Shown here one piece after another: positions 25,357-34,728 of a DNA stretch of 64,000 nucleotides; position 1 is the first letter of the stretch, and every line of letters starts with the position of its first letter. A program made the position numbers and the translations under genes. The stretch covers positions 124,001 through 188,000 of the forward strand of contig NZ_VFPD01000002.1 of assembly GCF_006716485.1 (NCBI RefSeq), written 5' to 3'. The notes under the pieces are model-generated. The model saw only the letters and a list, made by a program, of their open reading frames with translations. It was not told the origin of the DNA and ran no database searches. Source of the DNA: Chryseobacterium aquifrigidense (GTDB lineage Bacteria > Bacteroidota > Bacteroidia > Flavobacteriales > Weeksellaceae).

Positions 25357-27219
25357 TTATCGTCCTAAGTAAACTAATAAAACGTTAATGTCTGCTGGGG
25401 AAACACCACTTATTCTTCCTGCCTGTGCAATAGTCTTCGGACGTACGTTAGACATCTTCTGTTTTGCTTCTGCAGAAAGGCTGGAAAGCTTTGTGTAATC
25501 AAAATCTTCAGGAATTTTAATGTTTTCCAGACGATTTAATTTAGCAACATTTTCTTTTTCTTTCTCAATATAACCTTTATATTTAATATTGATCTCTGCC
25601 TGCTCTCTTACTTCATCATTATATTGAGTAGAAACTTCTTTAATAAAGTCGATTTCATCCAGTTTTTCTAATGTCATATTAGGTCTGGTAAGAATTTGAG
25701 CTGCTCTGTAAGCCTGATCTACTGGGCTGCTTTCAATAGATTCAAGAACCGGATTGATAATACCTGGTTTTAAAGAAGTTTCACGAAGAAACTCTTCAAG
25801 TGACTGACTTTCAGATATTTTAGTTTCAACTCGTCTTAATCTGTCTTCTTTTGCTAATCCTAGCTGGTATGCTTTTTCTGTTAATCTGATATCGGCATTA
25901 TCCTGTCTTAATAGAAGTCTGTATTCGGCACGTGAAGTAAACATTCTGTAAGGTTCTTCAGTTCCTTTTGTAATCAGGTCATCAATTAATACTCCAATAT
26001 AAGCTTCATCTCTGTTTAGAATAAAATCTCCTTTTTCGTGTACTTTATTATGTGCATTGATTCCGGCAATTAATCCCTGGCCGGCTGCTTCTTCATATCC
26101 TGTTGTTCCATTGATCTGGCCTGCGAAATATAAATTGTCGATTAATTTTGTTTCCAGCGTATGTTTCAATTGGGTAGGAGGGAAGTAGTCATATTCAATA
26201 GCATAACCCGGACGGAATACTTTTACGTTTTCAAATCCTGGTATATGTTTCATTGCCTTGATCTGTACATCCTCAGGAAGAGAAGAACTGAATCCGTTTA
26301 CATAGATTTCTACAGTTTTCCATCCTTCCGGTTCTACGAAAAGCTGATGTCTGTTTCTTTCTGCAAAACGATTAATTTTATCTTCAATACTTGGGCAGTA
26401 TCTTGGGCCTAAACTTTGAATGGTTCCATTAAACATTGGACTTCTGTCAAAACCTTCTCTCAAAATATCATGTACCGTTTCGTTGGTATATACAATATGA
26501 CAGCTTAATTGTTTTGTCAGTTTCGGTGTATCAAGATAGCTGAACTTTTGAGGATTTTCATCACCTTTCTGTTCTTCCATTTTTGAATAATCCAAACTTC
26601 TTCCGTCTACTCTCGGTGGAGTACCTGTTTTCATTCTTCCTGCTTCGAAACCTAAAGTGACCAATTGTTCTGTAATTCCAAAAGCTCTTGGTTCACCCAT
26701 TCTTCCTCCGCCTAATTGTTTATCTCCAACGTGGATTAATCCGTTAAGGAAAGTTCCGTTGGTAAGAACTACAGATTTTGCTTTAATCTCAATTCCTAAA
26801 GAAGTAACAACTCCTGCTACTTTATTATTTTCAACAATCAGTTGTTTTACCATATCCTGAAAGAAATCAAGATTGGGAGTATTCTCTAATGCTAAGCGCC
26901 ATTCTTCGGCAAAAAGCATTCTATCATTTTGGGTTCTCGGAGACCACATCGCAGGACCTTTTGAAAGATTCAGCATTTTGAATTGGATGGCAGATTTGTC
27001 TGCCACAATTCCGGAATATCCTCCCATTGCATCAATCTCTCTTACGATCTGTCCTTTTGCGATTCCGCCCATTGCCGGGTTGCAACTCATCTGTCCGATG
27101 GTCTGCATATTCATTGTAATAAGTAAAGTTTTTGAACCGAGGTTTGCTGCTGCTGCTGCTGCTTCACAACCTGCATGTCCGGCACCTACTACTATTACAT
27201 CATATATTTCTGAAATCAT
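25357..27219 (-). CDS. mnmG: tRNA uridine-5-carboxymethylaminomethyl modification enzyme MnmG (GidA)
   Basis: 620 residues. FAD-binding GAGHAGCEAA (residues 12-21), the SCNPAMGGIAKG block with its conserved Cys, TGTFLNGLIHVG and the C-terminal NLIYAG-like YFAGQINGTTGYEEAAGQG are hallmarks. With MnmE it modifies wobble U34. In many bacteria this gene borders oriC. Here it is flanked on both sides by parS sites and appears monocistronic. Confidence 0.97.
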   Translation of the reverse strand: MISEIYDVIVVGAGHAGCEAAAAAANLGSKTLLITMNMQTIGQMSCNPAMGGIAKGQIVREIDAMGGYSGIVADKSAIQFKMLNLSKGPAMWSPRTQNDRMLFAEEWRLALENTPNLDFFQDMVKQLIVENNKVAGVVTSLGIEIKAKSVVLTNGTFLNGLIHVGDKQLGGGRMGEPRAFGITEQLVTLGFEAGRMKTGTPPRVDGRSLDYSKMEEQKGDENPQKFSYLDTPKLTKQLSCHIVYTNETVHDILREGFDRSPMFNGTIQSLGPRYCPSIEDKINRFAERNRHQLFVEPEGWKTVEIYVNGFSSSLPEDVQIKAMKHIPGFENVKVFRPGYAIEYDYFPPTQLKHTLETKLIDNLYFAGQINGTTGYEEAAGQGLIAGINAHNKVHEKGDFILNRDEAYIGVLIDDLITKGTEEPYRMFTSRAEYRLLLRQDNADIRLTEKAYQLGLAKEDRLRRVETKISESQSLEEFLRETSLKPGIINPVLESIESSPVDQAYRAAQILTRPNMTLEKLDEIDFIKEVSTQYNDEVREQAEINIKYKGYIEKEKENVAKLNRLENIKIPEDFDYTKLSSLSAEAKQKMSNVRPKTIAQAGRISGVSPADINVLLVYLGR

Positions 27220-27264
27220 TTTTATCTCGCTTGTTTAAGCTTTAAACCTTATCTTTATAACCAA

Positions 27265-27280
27265 TGTTTCACGTGAAACA
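27265..27280. promoter_or_regulatory. parS centromere site 2
   Basis: A second perfect TGTTTCACGTGAAACA, 45 bases upstream of the mnmG start codon and 1.93 kb from site 1. Symmetry extends two bases on each side. It may also overlap the mnmG promoter. Confidence 0.93.
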
Positions 27281-27365
27281 TTTTTGGAGAATGCACTCTA
27301 GGTAAACTTACATTGTTGCTAGAATAGAGTACTTTAGATATGGGATCTTAAGTGATTGTTCAATT

Positions 27366-27785
27366 CTAAAACTTTAAATCCCTATATTTGTCCAGGTACA
27401 AATCTTCCATTCTCCGCATCTCTTTTTCTTCCTCTTCCGTCTTGTCTTTATAGCCTACAAGGTGTAAAATACCATGGGCTAAAACCCTTCTTAATTCTTC
27501 TTCATAATCTCGGGAAAGGGTAGAGGCGTTATCAGAAATGCGCTGCAAAGATACGAAAATCTCAGCGCTTATTGTCTTGCCTTTTACATAATCAAAAGTG
27601 ATGATATCTGTATAATAATCATGCTGCAAATAATCCTGATTGATCTTAAGAAGATATTCATCATCACAGAAAATATAATTGATTTCTCCTGTTTTTTTTC
27701 CTTCTGAAAGAATAAGATCTTCCAGCCATTTTTTGTAATCTGTACTTACTGACTCTGGTAAGTTTTCGTAAAAGAACTGTATCAT
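27366..27785 (-). CDS. ybeY: endoribonuclease YbeY (rRNA maturation)
   Basis: 139 residues with the metal motif HGILHLVGYKDKTEEEE (about residues 109-125). The two first His ligands are present; the third His of the usual HGxLHLxGYDH is Asp here. The family acts in 16S rRNA 3' processing and ribosome quality control. Its start lies 5 bases after the patatin gene stop, so it ends the murF-alr operon. Confidence 0.92.
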   Translation of the reverse strand: MIQFFYENLPESVSTDYKKWLEDLILSEGKKTGEINYIFCDDEYLLKINQDYLQHDYYTDIITFDYVKGKTISAEIFVSLQRISDNASTLSRDYEEELRRVLAHGILHLVGYKDKTEEEEKEMRRMEDLYLDKYRDLKF

Positions 27786-27790
27786 TTTTT

Positions 27791-29950
27791 TTAAAACCAG
27801 TGTCCTAAAATAACACTGAATATACCTTTTTGGTTGTTTTTAAGTGAGTGGCTGAAGTTTACTTTTATCTGCCCGAAAGGAGATTTGTAACCTGCCGTTA
27901 TTCCTAATGAGCTATAATTTACTTTAACTGCATCTTCAAATTTAATATCGTTTGATAAATTAGCAAAGGTAAAGTTTCCACTGATAAAATAGTTTTTATT
28001 AAACTTAAACTGGATATCATTGGATGCCAGTATTACATTGTTTGTATAAAGCTGGGCAAAATAGAACCCTCCAAAACTTTTAAAATTCATGAGATTCTGC
28101 TCAAAAATTCCTCCTAATCGATATTGATAATAGGCTGGAAGATTGTCACCAAGTGTAACCCCTCCAAATAAATTAAGACGATAACTGAATTGCTTGCCAA
28201 GTGGAATATTAAGCTTAAGATCTGCTTTAATCTGAATGATTCTTTTATCAACTTCAGACTTCAATAGGTCTACAACCTTTCCTTCTGCCGCAAAATAAAC
28301 CCCTTTTGTCGGGAATTCCTTGTCATCCTGGGTATCAGTTTTTATAAAGACGTAAGGGTTCAGAAAACGGCTGTACCGCCTGTTATCTCCATTGCTGTTT
28401 TCTGCTTTAAAATAGTCATGGCTTATACCACCCCCAATGGCAAATTTGTCCTTCCATATGGATTGTATATAGGCTTCATTTCTGATCCATTCCCAGCGGT
28501 CTACTACATAGTTGTCTATATTTTTTATATCAAAGCTCATTCCTGACGAATAAAGACCAACTCCCGGAATGTATCCGTTATCTACAAAATAATTCAGATA
28601 ATATCTCAGACGATCTCCTACAACGACGTCCAGAGAGAGGTTTGAATTTTTAAATAACAGTCTCTTCGCCGAATAATTCAAAAGAAGTCCTGTTTTAAAA
28701 ACTTCATCATAATGAAGTCCGAATTTCAAGAAATGACGGGCATCATCTTCAGTTATGTAAAGCTTCAGATAGTTGGCATCATTCTCCTGAACAATATCAT
28801 AATTGATAAATTTGTAGTTGTTGGTAGCAACCAGTTTATCAATCATTTTATTAATACTTCCATAAGTCTGCAAAGAGGGAAGGCGTAACCCCATTTTCCC
28901 AAGGGTATAGTTTTTACCATAAATTTTACTGCCTTCAATAGAAATACTATCTATCTTATAAACGTTGGAATATATAGGATTTACACGCTGTCTGAGGCGG
29001 TCAAATGGTTTCTTGGGAAGCTGGTCCAGAATCTGGGAATATTTCAATCCTTCCACATATCCGCTGTCCAGAATTTTCTTTTTATCATCATAGCTTGTAG
29101 CAGACATTCCTTTCAGGTTGGGTTTGATATTGATGTCCGTATATTTATATTGTCTTCGGGTATCTTTTTTGATTCCAAAATCAATGACCTGGTTCAGAAT
29201 GGATATAATATTGTTTAAATCCTCTCTTTTGGATAGATCCTGATTAAGGTCTACGCCGATAACAATATCAATTCCTTTGTCCTTTAAAGGCTTTGATGGA
29301 TAGTTTACCGTCATCGCTCCGTCAATATAAATACTGTCGCCAATTTTTACTGGATCCATTAAAGATGGAAAAGCCGAGCTTGCCATGATAGACTGCACCA
29401 GATCTCCTTTTTCAAAGATCTGCATATTTCCGCTTTCAAGATTGGTGGCGACGCATAGGAATGGAATAGGCATCTTAGAAAAGTCTTCAATATTGGAAAC
29501 GTTTTTGAAAAGTTCTTTCAGAAGATAAACGTTTCTCTGGCCGGTGCTGATAGAAGAGGGAAGTGTGATTTTTCCGTTTTTAAGCGGAATGGATAAAAGG
29601 TATTTATCTACAGATTTATTGAAAAAGCTGGCTTCCTGCCGGGACTTCGGATCCATAATGAGAGAATAGAAATCCGTATCCATGACTATTTTTTCTATTT
29701 CTTTTCCGGAATACCCGGCGGCATACAATCCGCCTACAATCGCTCCCATACTGGTTCCCGAAATATAGTCCACTTTCACCCCCAGGGAATCTAATACTTT
29801 AAGAACTCCGACATGTGAAAATCCTTTAGCTCCACCACCGGCAAGCGATAATCCGATCTTTGGGTTTTTCGGGATTACCAAATCTTTTTTTACCTGAGAA
29901 TGGATCAATAACAATTGGAATATGGAAAGCAGAATCAGGAGTTTTCTCAT
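27791..29950 (-). CDS. patatin-like phospholipase with C-terminal beta-barrel (type Vd, PlpD-like)
   Basis: 719 residues: signal peptide (LLILLSIFQLLLIHSQ), patatin domain with oxyanion loop GGGAKGFSHVG (residues 37-47), nucleophile GTSMG and Asp in DGAMTVNYP, then a POTRA-like piece (about 330-400) and a long C-terminal BamA/Omp85-like barrel ending in HWF. This is the type Vd autotransporter plan. Family enzymes are class A phospholipases. It lies 2 bases after murF-alr and 5 before ybeY. Confidence 0.87.
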   Translation of the reverse strand: MRKLLILLSIFQLLLIHSQVKKDLVIPKNPKIGLSLAGGGAKGFSHVGVLKVLDSLGVKVDYISGTSMGAIVGGLYAAGYSGKEIEKIVMDTDFYSLIMDPKSRQEASFFNKSVDKYLLSIPLKNGKITLPSSISTGQRNVYLLKELFKNVSNIEDFSKMPIPFLCVATNLESGNMQIFEKGDLVQSIMASSAFPSLMDPVKIGDSIYIDGAMTVNYPSKPLKDKGIDIVIGVDLNQDLSKREDLNNIISILNQVIDFGIKKDTRRQYKYTDINIKPNLKGMSATSYDDKKKILDSGYVEGLKYSQILDQLPKKPFDRLRQRVNPIYSNVYKIDSISIEGSKIYGKNYTLGKMGLRLPSLQTYGSINKMIDKLVATNNYKFINYDIVQENDANYLKLYITEDDARHFLKFGLHYDEVFKTGLLLNYSAKRLLFKNSNLSLDVVVGDRLRYYLNYFVDNGYIPGVGLYSSGMSFDIKNIDNYVVDRWEWIRNEAYIQSIWKDKFAIGGGISHDYFKAENSNGDNRRYSRFLNPYVFIKTDTQDDKEFPTKGVYFAAEGKVVDLLKSEVDKRIIQIKADLKLNIPLGKQFSYRLNLFGGVTLGDNLPAYYQYRLGGIFEQNLMNFKSFGGFYFAQLYTNNVILASNDIQFKFNKNYFISGNFTFANLSNDIKFEDAVKVNYSSLGITAGYKSPFGQIKVNFSHSLKNNQKGIFSVILGHWF

Positions 29951-29952
29951 AG

Positions 29953-32400
29953 TTAATCTTTTATATAAATCCGTTTCACCCGGGGCGAAATGGAGGTTAA
30001 TACTTCATAGGTTATCGTTTTGCAGTATCCTGCGAATTCTTTTAAACTTGGTTTGGCGTTGAAAACAGTTACCGTATCACCTTCTTTTACATTCGGAATA
30101 TGGTCTACATTGATCATCATCATATCCATACAGATATTTCCAACGATAGGCGCTAATGTTTTATTCACACCAACATTTCCTACCTGGTTTCCGATCAGTC
30201 TTGGAATTCCATCTGCATATCCCACAGGAATCGTTGCAATTCTTGTAGGATGATCAGCTTTATATCTTCTGCTGTATCCTACGGATTCCCCGTTTTCAAC
30301 GGTTGATATCTGTGAAATTACGGTTTTAAAGCTTACAACAGAACGTAATTGTTTCTGAATTTCAGGATCTGCTGATTCTCCCAGCATACCGATTCCGATT
30401 CTTACCATGTCATACTGGTGATCTTTATAGCTCGTAATTCCTGCTGAATTCAGGATATGGCGGATAGGAGTGTACCCTAATTTTTCAATAAGGTAACTGG
30501 AATTTTTATCAAAAACCTCGAGTTGTTTTAATGTGAATTCTTTTTCTTCAGGCATATCAGAAGATGATAAATGGCTGAACATGCTCTGTACCTTTACATT
30601 TTTCCGGCTTAAAGTCTCGCTTAACTGATCCAGCTCAAAATCTTTAAAACCAAGACGGTGCATTCCGGTTTCCAGCTTTATATGAATAGGATATTTCTTG
30701 TCGTATCCGGATTTTTGAACGGCTTCATAGAATAATTCCAACACTCTGAAACTATAAATTTCAGGTTCAAGATTATATTCAATAATTGTCTGATAGCTGT
30801 GCTGCTCAGGATTCATCACAATAATAGGAGTCGTGATCCCTTTTTTACGAAGTTCTACACCTTCATCAGCATAAGCTACTCCGAGGTAATCTATATGATG
30901 GTGCTGAAGAAATTCTGATACTTCATAGCTTCCCAATCCATAAGCATTGGCTTTTACCATGGCCATCATTTTAGTTCCTGGCTTCAGAAGAGATTTATGA
31001 TAGTTGATATTGTGAAGGATTGCATTAAGGTTTACTTCCAATACCGTATCATGTTTTCTGAGCTCAAGAATATCTTTTAGTTTTTCGATCTCAAATTTTC
31101 TGGCTCCTTTCAGTAGAATGATCTGATTTTCTATTTCAGTAAGATGTTTACTTTCAATGAGCTCTTTGGTATCAATAAAAGTATAGGTTTTAGCTTTAAA
31201 TAATTCACTAAAGTTTGATATTTCATCACCAATTAAGAATACAGAATCAAAATGCTGCTCATTCACAAGTTCAGAAACTTCTTCATATAATTCTTTAGCA
31301 TTGGAATTCACTCCAACGATATCTGTTAAAACCAGCGATTTTTTAGATTTATTATATTCATTTAAAAACTGAAGGGCAGTCATCAAAGAATCGAGGTCAA
31401 GATTAAAAGAATCATTGATGACAATATTGCCTTTAATACCTTCAATTGCTTCAAGCCTCATTTCAACGGCTTTTAAAAGGTTGATTTTTTCAACGATCTT
31501 TTTATTTTCGATATTCAGTTCCTTAAGTACGGAGATAAGCGCCATAGCATTGGTTAATGTTGCTTCGTCTCTCTGGTGAACCGGAAAACTGATTTCTTCA
31601 CCAAAATATTCAACAATGATGTTTTCATCTTTGGAAATATTGTTTTTGATGAATACCTGGTTCTCTTTTTTAAAACCGTAAGAAATTAATTTTTTATCCG
31701 AATATGAATTTTTAATTTTTTGATCAACCAGAGCATTGTCACCATTATAAATGATCACTTCGGAATTTTTGAAAAGAATGATCTTTTCATCAATCAGTTT
31801 TTCCTCGGAAGAAAAGTTGGCGGCATGTGCAGTTCCAATATGAGTTAACAATCCGATCTGAGGGTGGAAAATATTTTCAAGTTTTTCCATTTCATCCGGT
31901 TTTGAAATTCCCACCTCAAAAATTCCCAGCTGATGTGAGCTGTTGATTTGGAGAAGAGAGAGGGGAAGGCCGATCTGAGAATTAAAACTCTTGGGGCTTT
32001 TTACCGTAGGAAATTCATTCCATACACATTGATACAACCATTCTTTTAAAATAGTTTTACCATTACTTCCCGTAATTCCGATAGATTGTAAGTGAGAATG
32101 TTCGAAATGATACTTTGCTAATTTTTGAAGAAACTCTACGGAATTTTCAACAATAATCCAGGTTATATTTTCAAATTCCGGATAATGATGTTCAGAAATA
32201 ATGACATTGATACCTCTGTCCATTGCAGATTCAATAAATTTTTCACCGGAATTTTTCTGAGTATTGATGGCAATAAAGGCTGTATGTTTGGTAGAATAAA
32301 TAATTCTGCTGTCGTACGCTATATTTTTGATCAATAAATTTCCGTCTCCAATGATCTGTGCATTGGTGATCTCTGCAATGTGTTGTATTGTATAATTCAT
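29953..32400 (-). CDS. bifunctional MurF ligase / alanine racemase fusion
   Basis: 815 residues. The N-terminal half (to about 450) is MurF: GITGSNGKT P-loop (about 110-118), which adds D-Ala-D-Ala to UDP-MurNAc-tripeptide. The C-terminal half is alanine racemase: PLP Lys in MAMVKANAYGLGSYE and later RIGIGMLGES and the C-terminal barrel with PVGYADGIPR. Fusing the two puts D-Ala supply beside its use in peptidoglycan synthesis. This fusion is common in Bacteroidetes. Confidence 0.95.
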   Translation of the reverse strand: MNYTIQHIAEITNAQIIGDGNLLIKNIAYDSRIIYSTKHTAFIAINTQKNSGEKFIESAMDRGINVIISEHHYPEFENITWIIVENSVEFLQKLAKYHFEHSHLQSIGITGSNGKTILKEWLYQCVWNEFPTVKSPKSFNSQIGLPLSLLQINSSHQLGIFEVGISKPDEMEKLENIFHPQIGLLTHIGTAHAANFSSEEKLIDEKIILFKNSEVIIYNGDNALVDQKIKNSYSDKKLISYGFKKENQVFIKNNISKDENIIVEYFGEEISFPVHQRDEATLTNAMALISVLKELNIENKKIVEKINLLKAVEMRLEAIEGIKGNIVINDSFNLDLDSLMTALQFLNEYNKSKKSLVLTDIVGVNSNAKELYEEVSELVNEQHFDSVFLIGDEISNFSELFKAKTYTFIDTKELIESKHLTEIENQIILLKGARKFEIEKLKDILELRKHDTVLEVNLNAILHNINYHKSLLKPGTKMMAMVKANAYGLGSYEVSEFLQHHHIDYLGVAYADEGVELRKKGITTPIIVMNPEQHSYQTIIEYNLEPEIYSFRVLELFYEAVQKSGYDKKYPIHIKLETGMHRLGFKDFELDQLSETLSRKNVKVQSMFSHLSSSDMPEEKEFTLKQLEVFDKNSSYLIEKLGYTPIRHILNSAGITSYKDHQYDMVRIGIGMLGESADPEIQKQLRSVVSFKTVISQISTVENGESVGYSRRYKADHPTRIATIPVGYADGIPRLIGNQVGNVGVNKTLAPIVGNICMDMMMINVDHIPNVKEGDTVTVFNAKPSLKEFAGYCKTITYEVLTSISPRVKRIYIKD

Positions 32401-32595
32401 TGGTACCCTTTCTGCTTTATTTTGAGCGAAACTGCAAAAAGGTAAAAACTGAAAAAGAATAAAGACCGTTCTGTAATCTATTTCTTTTTTACTATTTTAC
32501 AATAAAGCATTTCGCTTTTCATTTTATATTAAGTGAATATATTGTATGTTTTGTGGCAAACAGCTGTTTTTCTCTGTTTTGCCTTTATTCATTTA

Positions 32596-33183
32596 TTATT
32601 TTCTTTTTGAAAGTACTTCGTCAATAAAAACACGGCGGCTTACTGCTTCATAGCTTTCAGTTTCTCCCAATTCTACCAGATTATCTCCCTGAGAAGTTCT
32701 CATGGAATAGTTGGCCAGATTACCTGTTCTCTTACAAATAGCATGCACTTTTGTAACATATTCGGCAGTCGCCATCAAATTAGGCATGGGTCCAAACGGA
32801 CGGCCCAGAAAGTCCATATCCAATCCTGCAATCACTACTCTGATACCGCTATTGGCAAGCTGGTTGGCCACATCAACAATGCTTTCATCAAAAAACTGAG
32901 CTTCATCAATGGCTACTACATCACAATTGGAAGCCAGCAGAAGAATTTCATTAGGGTTTTCTACTGCGGTACTGCGGATTTTATTCTGATTATGAGATAC
33001 TACATCCTCCTCAGAATATCGGATATCCATTTTAGGTTTAAAAATTTCCACATTCTGTCCTGCCATTTCCGCTCTTCGCAATCTGCGGATAAGTTCCTCG
33101 GTTTTACCGGAAAACATAGAGCCACAAATCACTTCCATCCAACCACTTTGTTTGGAATGATTAATTGTATTTTCTAAAAACAT
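32596..33183 (-). CDS. tdk: thymidine kinase, type II
   Basis: 195 residues with P-loop GSMFSGKTEEL (about residues 21-31), DEAQFFDESI (catalytic acid region) and the lasso domain MATAEYVTKVHAICKRTGNLANYSMR. It lacks the second CxxC pair of zinc-binding relatives in part: only one Cys near the lasso is visible, as is common in the group. Salvages thymidine to dTMP. Divergent from the repeat-rich protein gene. Confidence 0.93.
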   Translation of the reverse strand: MFLENTINHSKQSGWMEVICGSMFSGKTEELIRRLRRAEMAGQNVEIFKPKMDIRYSEEDVVSHNQNKIRSTAVENPNEILLLASNCDVVAIDEAQFFDESIVDVANQLANSGIRVVIAGLDMDFLGRPFGPMPNLMATAEYVTKVHAICKRTGNLANYSMRTSQGDNLVELGETESYEAVSRRVFIDEVLSKRK

Positions 33184-33212
33184 TTGTTAAATTAGCCGTA
33201 TATTTTTAACAT

Positions 33213-33220
33213 CAAAAGTA
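33213..33220 (-). promoter_or_regulatory. -7 box TACTTTTG of tdk
   Basis: Minus-strand TACTTTTG, a perfect TAnnTTTG match, 30 bases before the tdk start codon. Confidence 0.5.
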
Positions 33221-33244
33221 AGCAATTTTAATAAGAATCTTATT

Positions 33245-34726
33245 ATGCAGAATATCCAAGATTTAAAGGAAAAGATTTTTTTTGAATCCATGAATATCAT
33301 TGATAATCTGGACAAAATAAGCAATATAGACGAATTACTTTCCAAGCAAGATCTTGTAGATGAGCTTGCTAACAGGATTTCTTTTTTGAAACTGCTGGAA
33401 AAAAATATTGAATACTTCGTAGCAGATAATACGGCGCAAAATCCGGATCATCAGTATGTCTCGTTTGTTTCAGGTGAAACAGAACATCATGATACAGGAA
33501 ATGAAGTGATGGAAGAAGAAGCTATTTTCAATAATGAACTGAACGAAATTGATGAAAATGAAGTTTTTTCAGATGAATCTGAAGAAGAAGTTGTTTTCAA
33601 TAATCAGTTGAATGAAATTGTTGAGAATAAATTCCATGAAAATATCGTAAGTTTTGTAGAAGAAAACAACGAAGAAAAACTAGCTGAAAATATTCAGGAA
33701 CAGACTTCCGAATATGAAACCCTGGAAGAAGAAGCTGCTTTCAATAATGAACTGAATGAAATTGATGAAAATGAAATTTCTGAGGAACAGAGAGCTGTTT
33801 TGAGTTTTGTAGATGAGGATAAAATTCTGGCAGATTCTACACCGGATTCGGATGAAGATCTTAATGAAGATCTGTTTCATAATGAAGTAACCGAGGAAGA
33901 AGCTGTTTTCAATAATCAGCTTAATGAAATAGAAGAACAGGAAGAAGAAAGTATTGAGCCGGAATCTGAAAAAGAAAAGTATTCTGCAGTAGTAAATGAT
34001 GTAAAATCTTCTGTAACGGAAACAATTCCGAGCATTTTTGATACAGAAACTCTGGATGATGAAATACTGATTGAAGAAAACGAAGAGCAGTTTGTAGCTT
34101 CGAACATTTCCATAGAGCAGGGAGAAATGGCAACAGAAACTTCCAATGTAGAAAATATTCTGAGTGAGATTAAAAATGACCATTCAGAAGAACCTGTAAA
34201 AGAAGAAAGCATCCTTGCCGAAGTGTATGACCGAAGAAAAATTGTTGAAATCGACAAACCTGTTCGTGAAGAAACAGATAAACATCCTTCTGATGAGAGC
34301 TTCGAAAATTTAGAAGAATACCATCGGGAGAAAAAAATAAAATTAGCCAATATCAAAGGAATGAAGGCTGTTCAGTCACTTTTTGATGACGATCATCTGG
34401 AGCTTTCCAAGGAAGAAAAAACAACGCCGGTTGTAAAAGAAGATAGCGGAAGTATTCTGAAATCCAATATTCCAACACAATTCATGGAGGCCGACAAGCT
34501 GAAACCTGAATTTAAGCTGGATCTGAATGACAGACTTGCCTTCACGAAGATGCTTTTTGAAGGAAGCCAGGCTGATCTGAACGATACCGTTTACCAGCTG
34601 AACCAATTCAGAACCCTGGAAGAAGCCAAAGAATATCTGAGCGATCTTTATTACGACAGAAAATGGAATAAGGTGGATGAATATGCACAGAGACTTTGGA
34701 TATTGGTGGAAAATAAATTCTTATAA
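33245..34726 (+). CDS. acidic repeat-containing protein of unknown function
   Basis: 493 residues in three parts. A helical N-terminus (1-62). A very acidic, low-complexity middle (about 75-400) with four copies of EEExxFNN[EQ]LNEI at residues about 91, 113, 161 and 217, and repeated SFV pieces between. A compact C-terminal domain (about 418-493, FKLDLNDRLAFTKMLFEGS and YYDRKWNKVDEYAQRLW) seen in Bacteroidetes proteins next to rsmI. No enzyme motif or signal peptide. It ends 2 bases before rsmI, so the two are co-transcribed. Confidence 0.65.
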   Translation: MQNIQDLKEKIFFESMNIIDNLDKISNIDELLSKQDLVDELANRISFLKLLEKNIEYFVADNTAQNPDHQYVSFVSGETEHHDTGNEVMEEEAIFNNELNEIDENEVFSDESEEEVVFNNQLNEIVENKFHENIVSFVEENNEEKLAENIQEQTSEYETLEEEAAFNNELNEIDENEISEEQRAVLSFVDEDKILADSTPDSDEDLNEDLFHNEVTEEEAVFNNQLNEIEEQEEESIEPESEKEKYSAVVNDVKSSVTETIPSIFDTETLDDEILIEENEEQFVASNISIEQGEMATETSNVENILSEIKNDHSEEPVKEESILAEVYDRRKIVEIDKPVREETDKHPSDESFENLEEYHREKKIKLANIKGMKAVQSLFDDDHLELSKEEKTTPVVKEDSGSILKSNIPTQFMEADKLKPEFKLDLNDRLAFTKMLFEGSQADLNDTVYQLNQFRTLEEAKEYLSDLYYDRKWNKVDEYAQRLWILVENKFL

Positions 34727-34728
34727 TT

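Noticed and set aside
32555..32583. A terminator for tdk
   Set aside because: The stem has a bulge and no T run follows on the minus strand.
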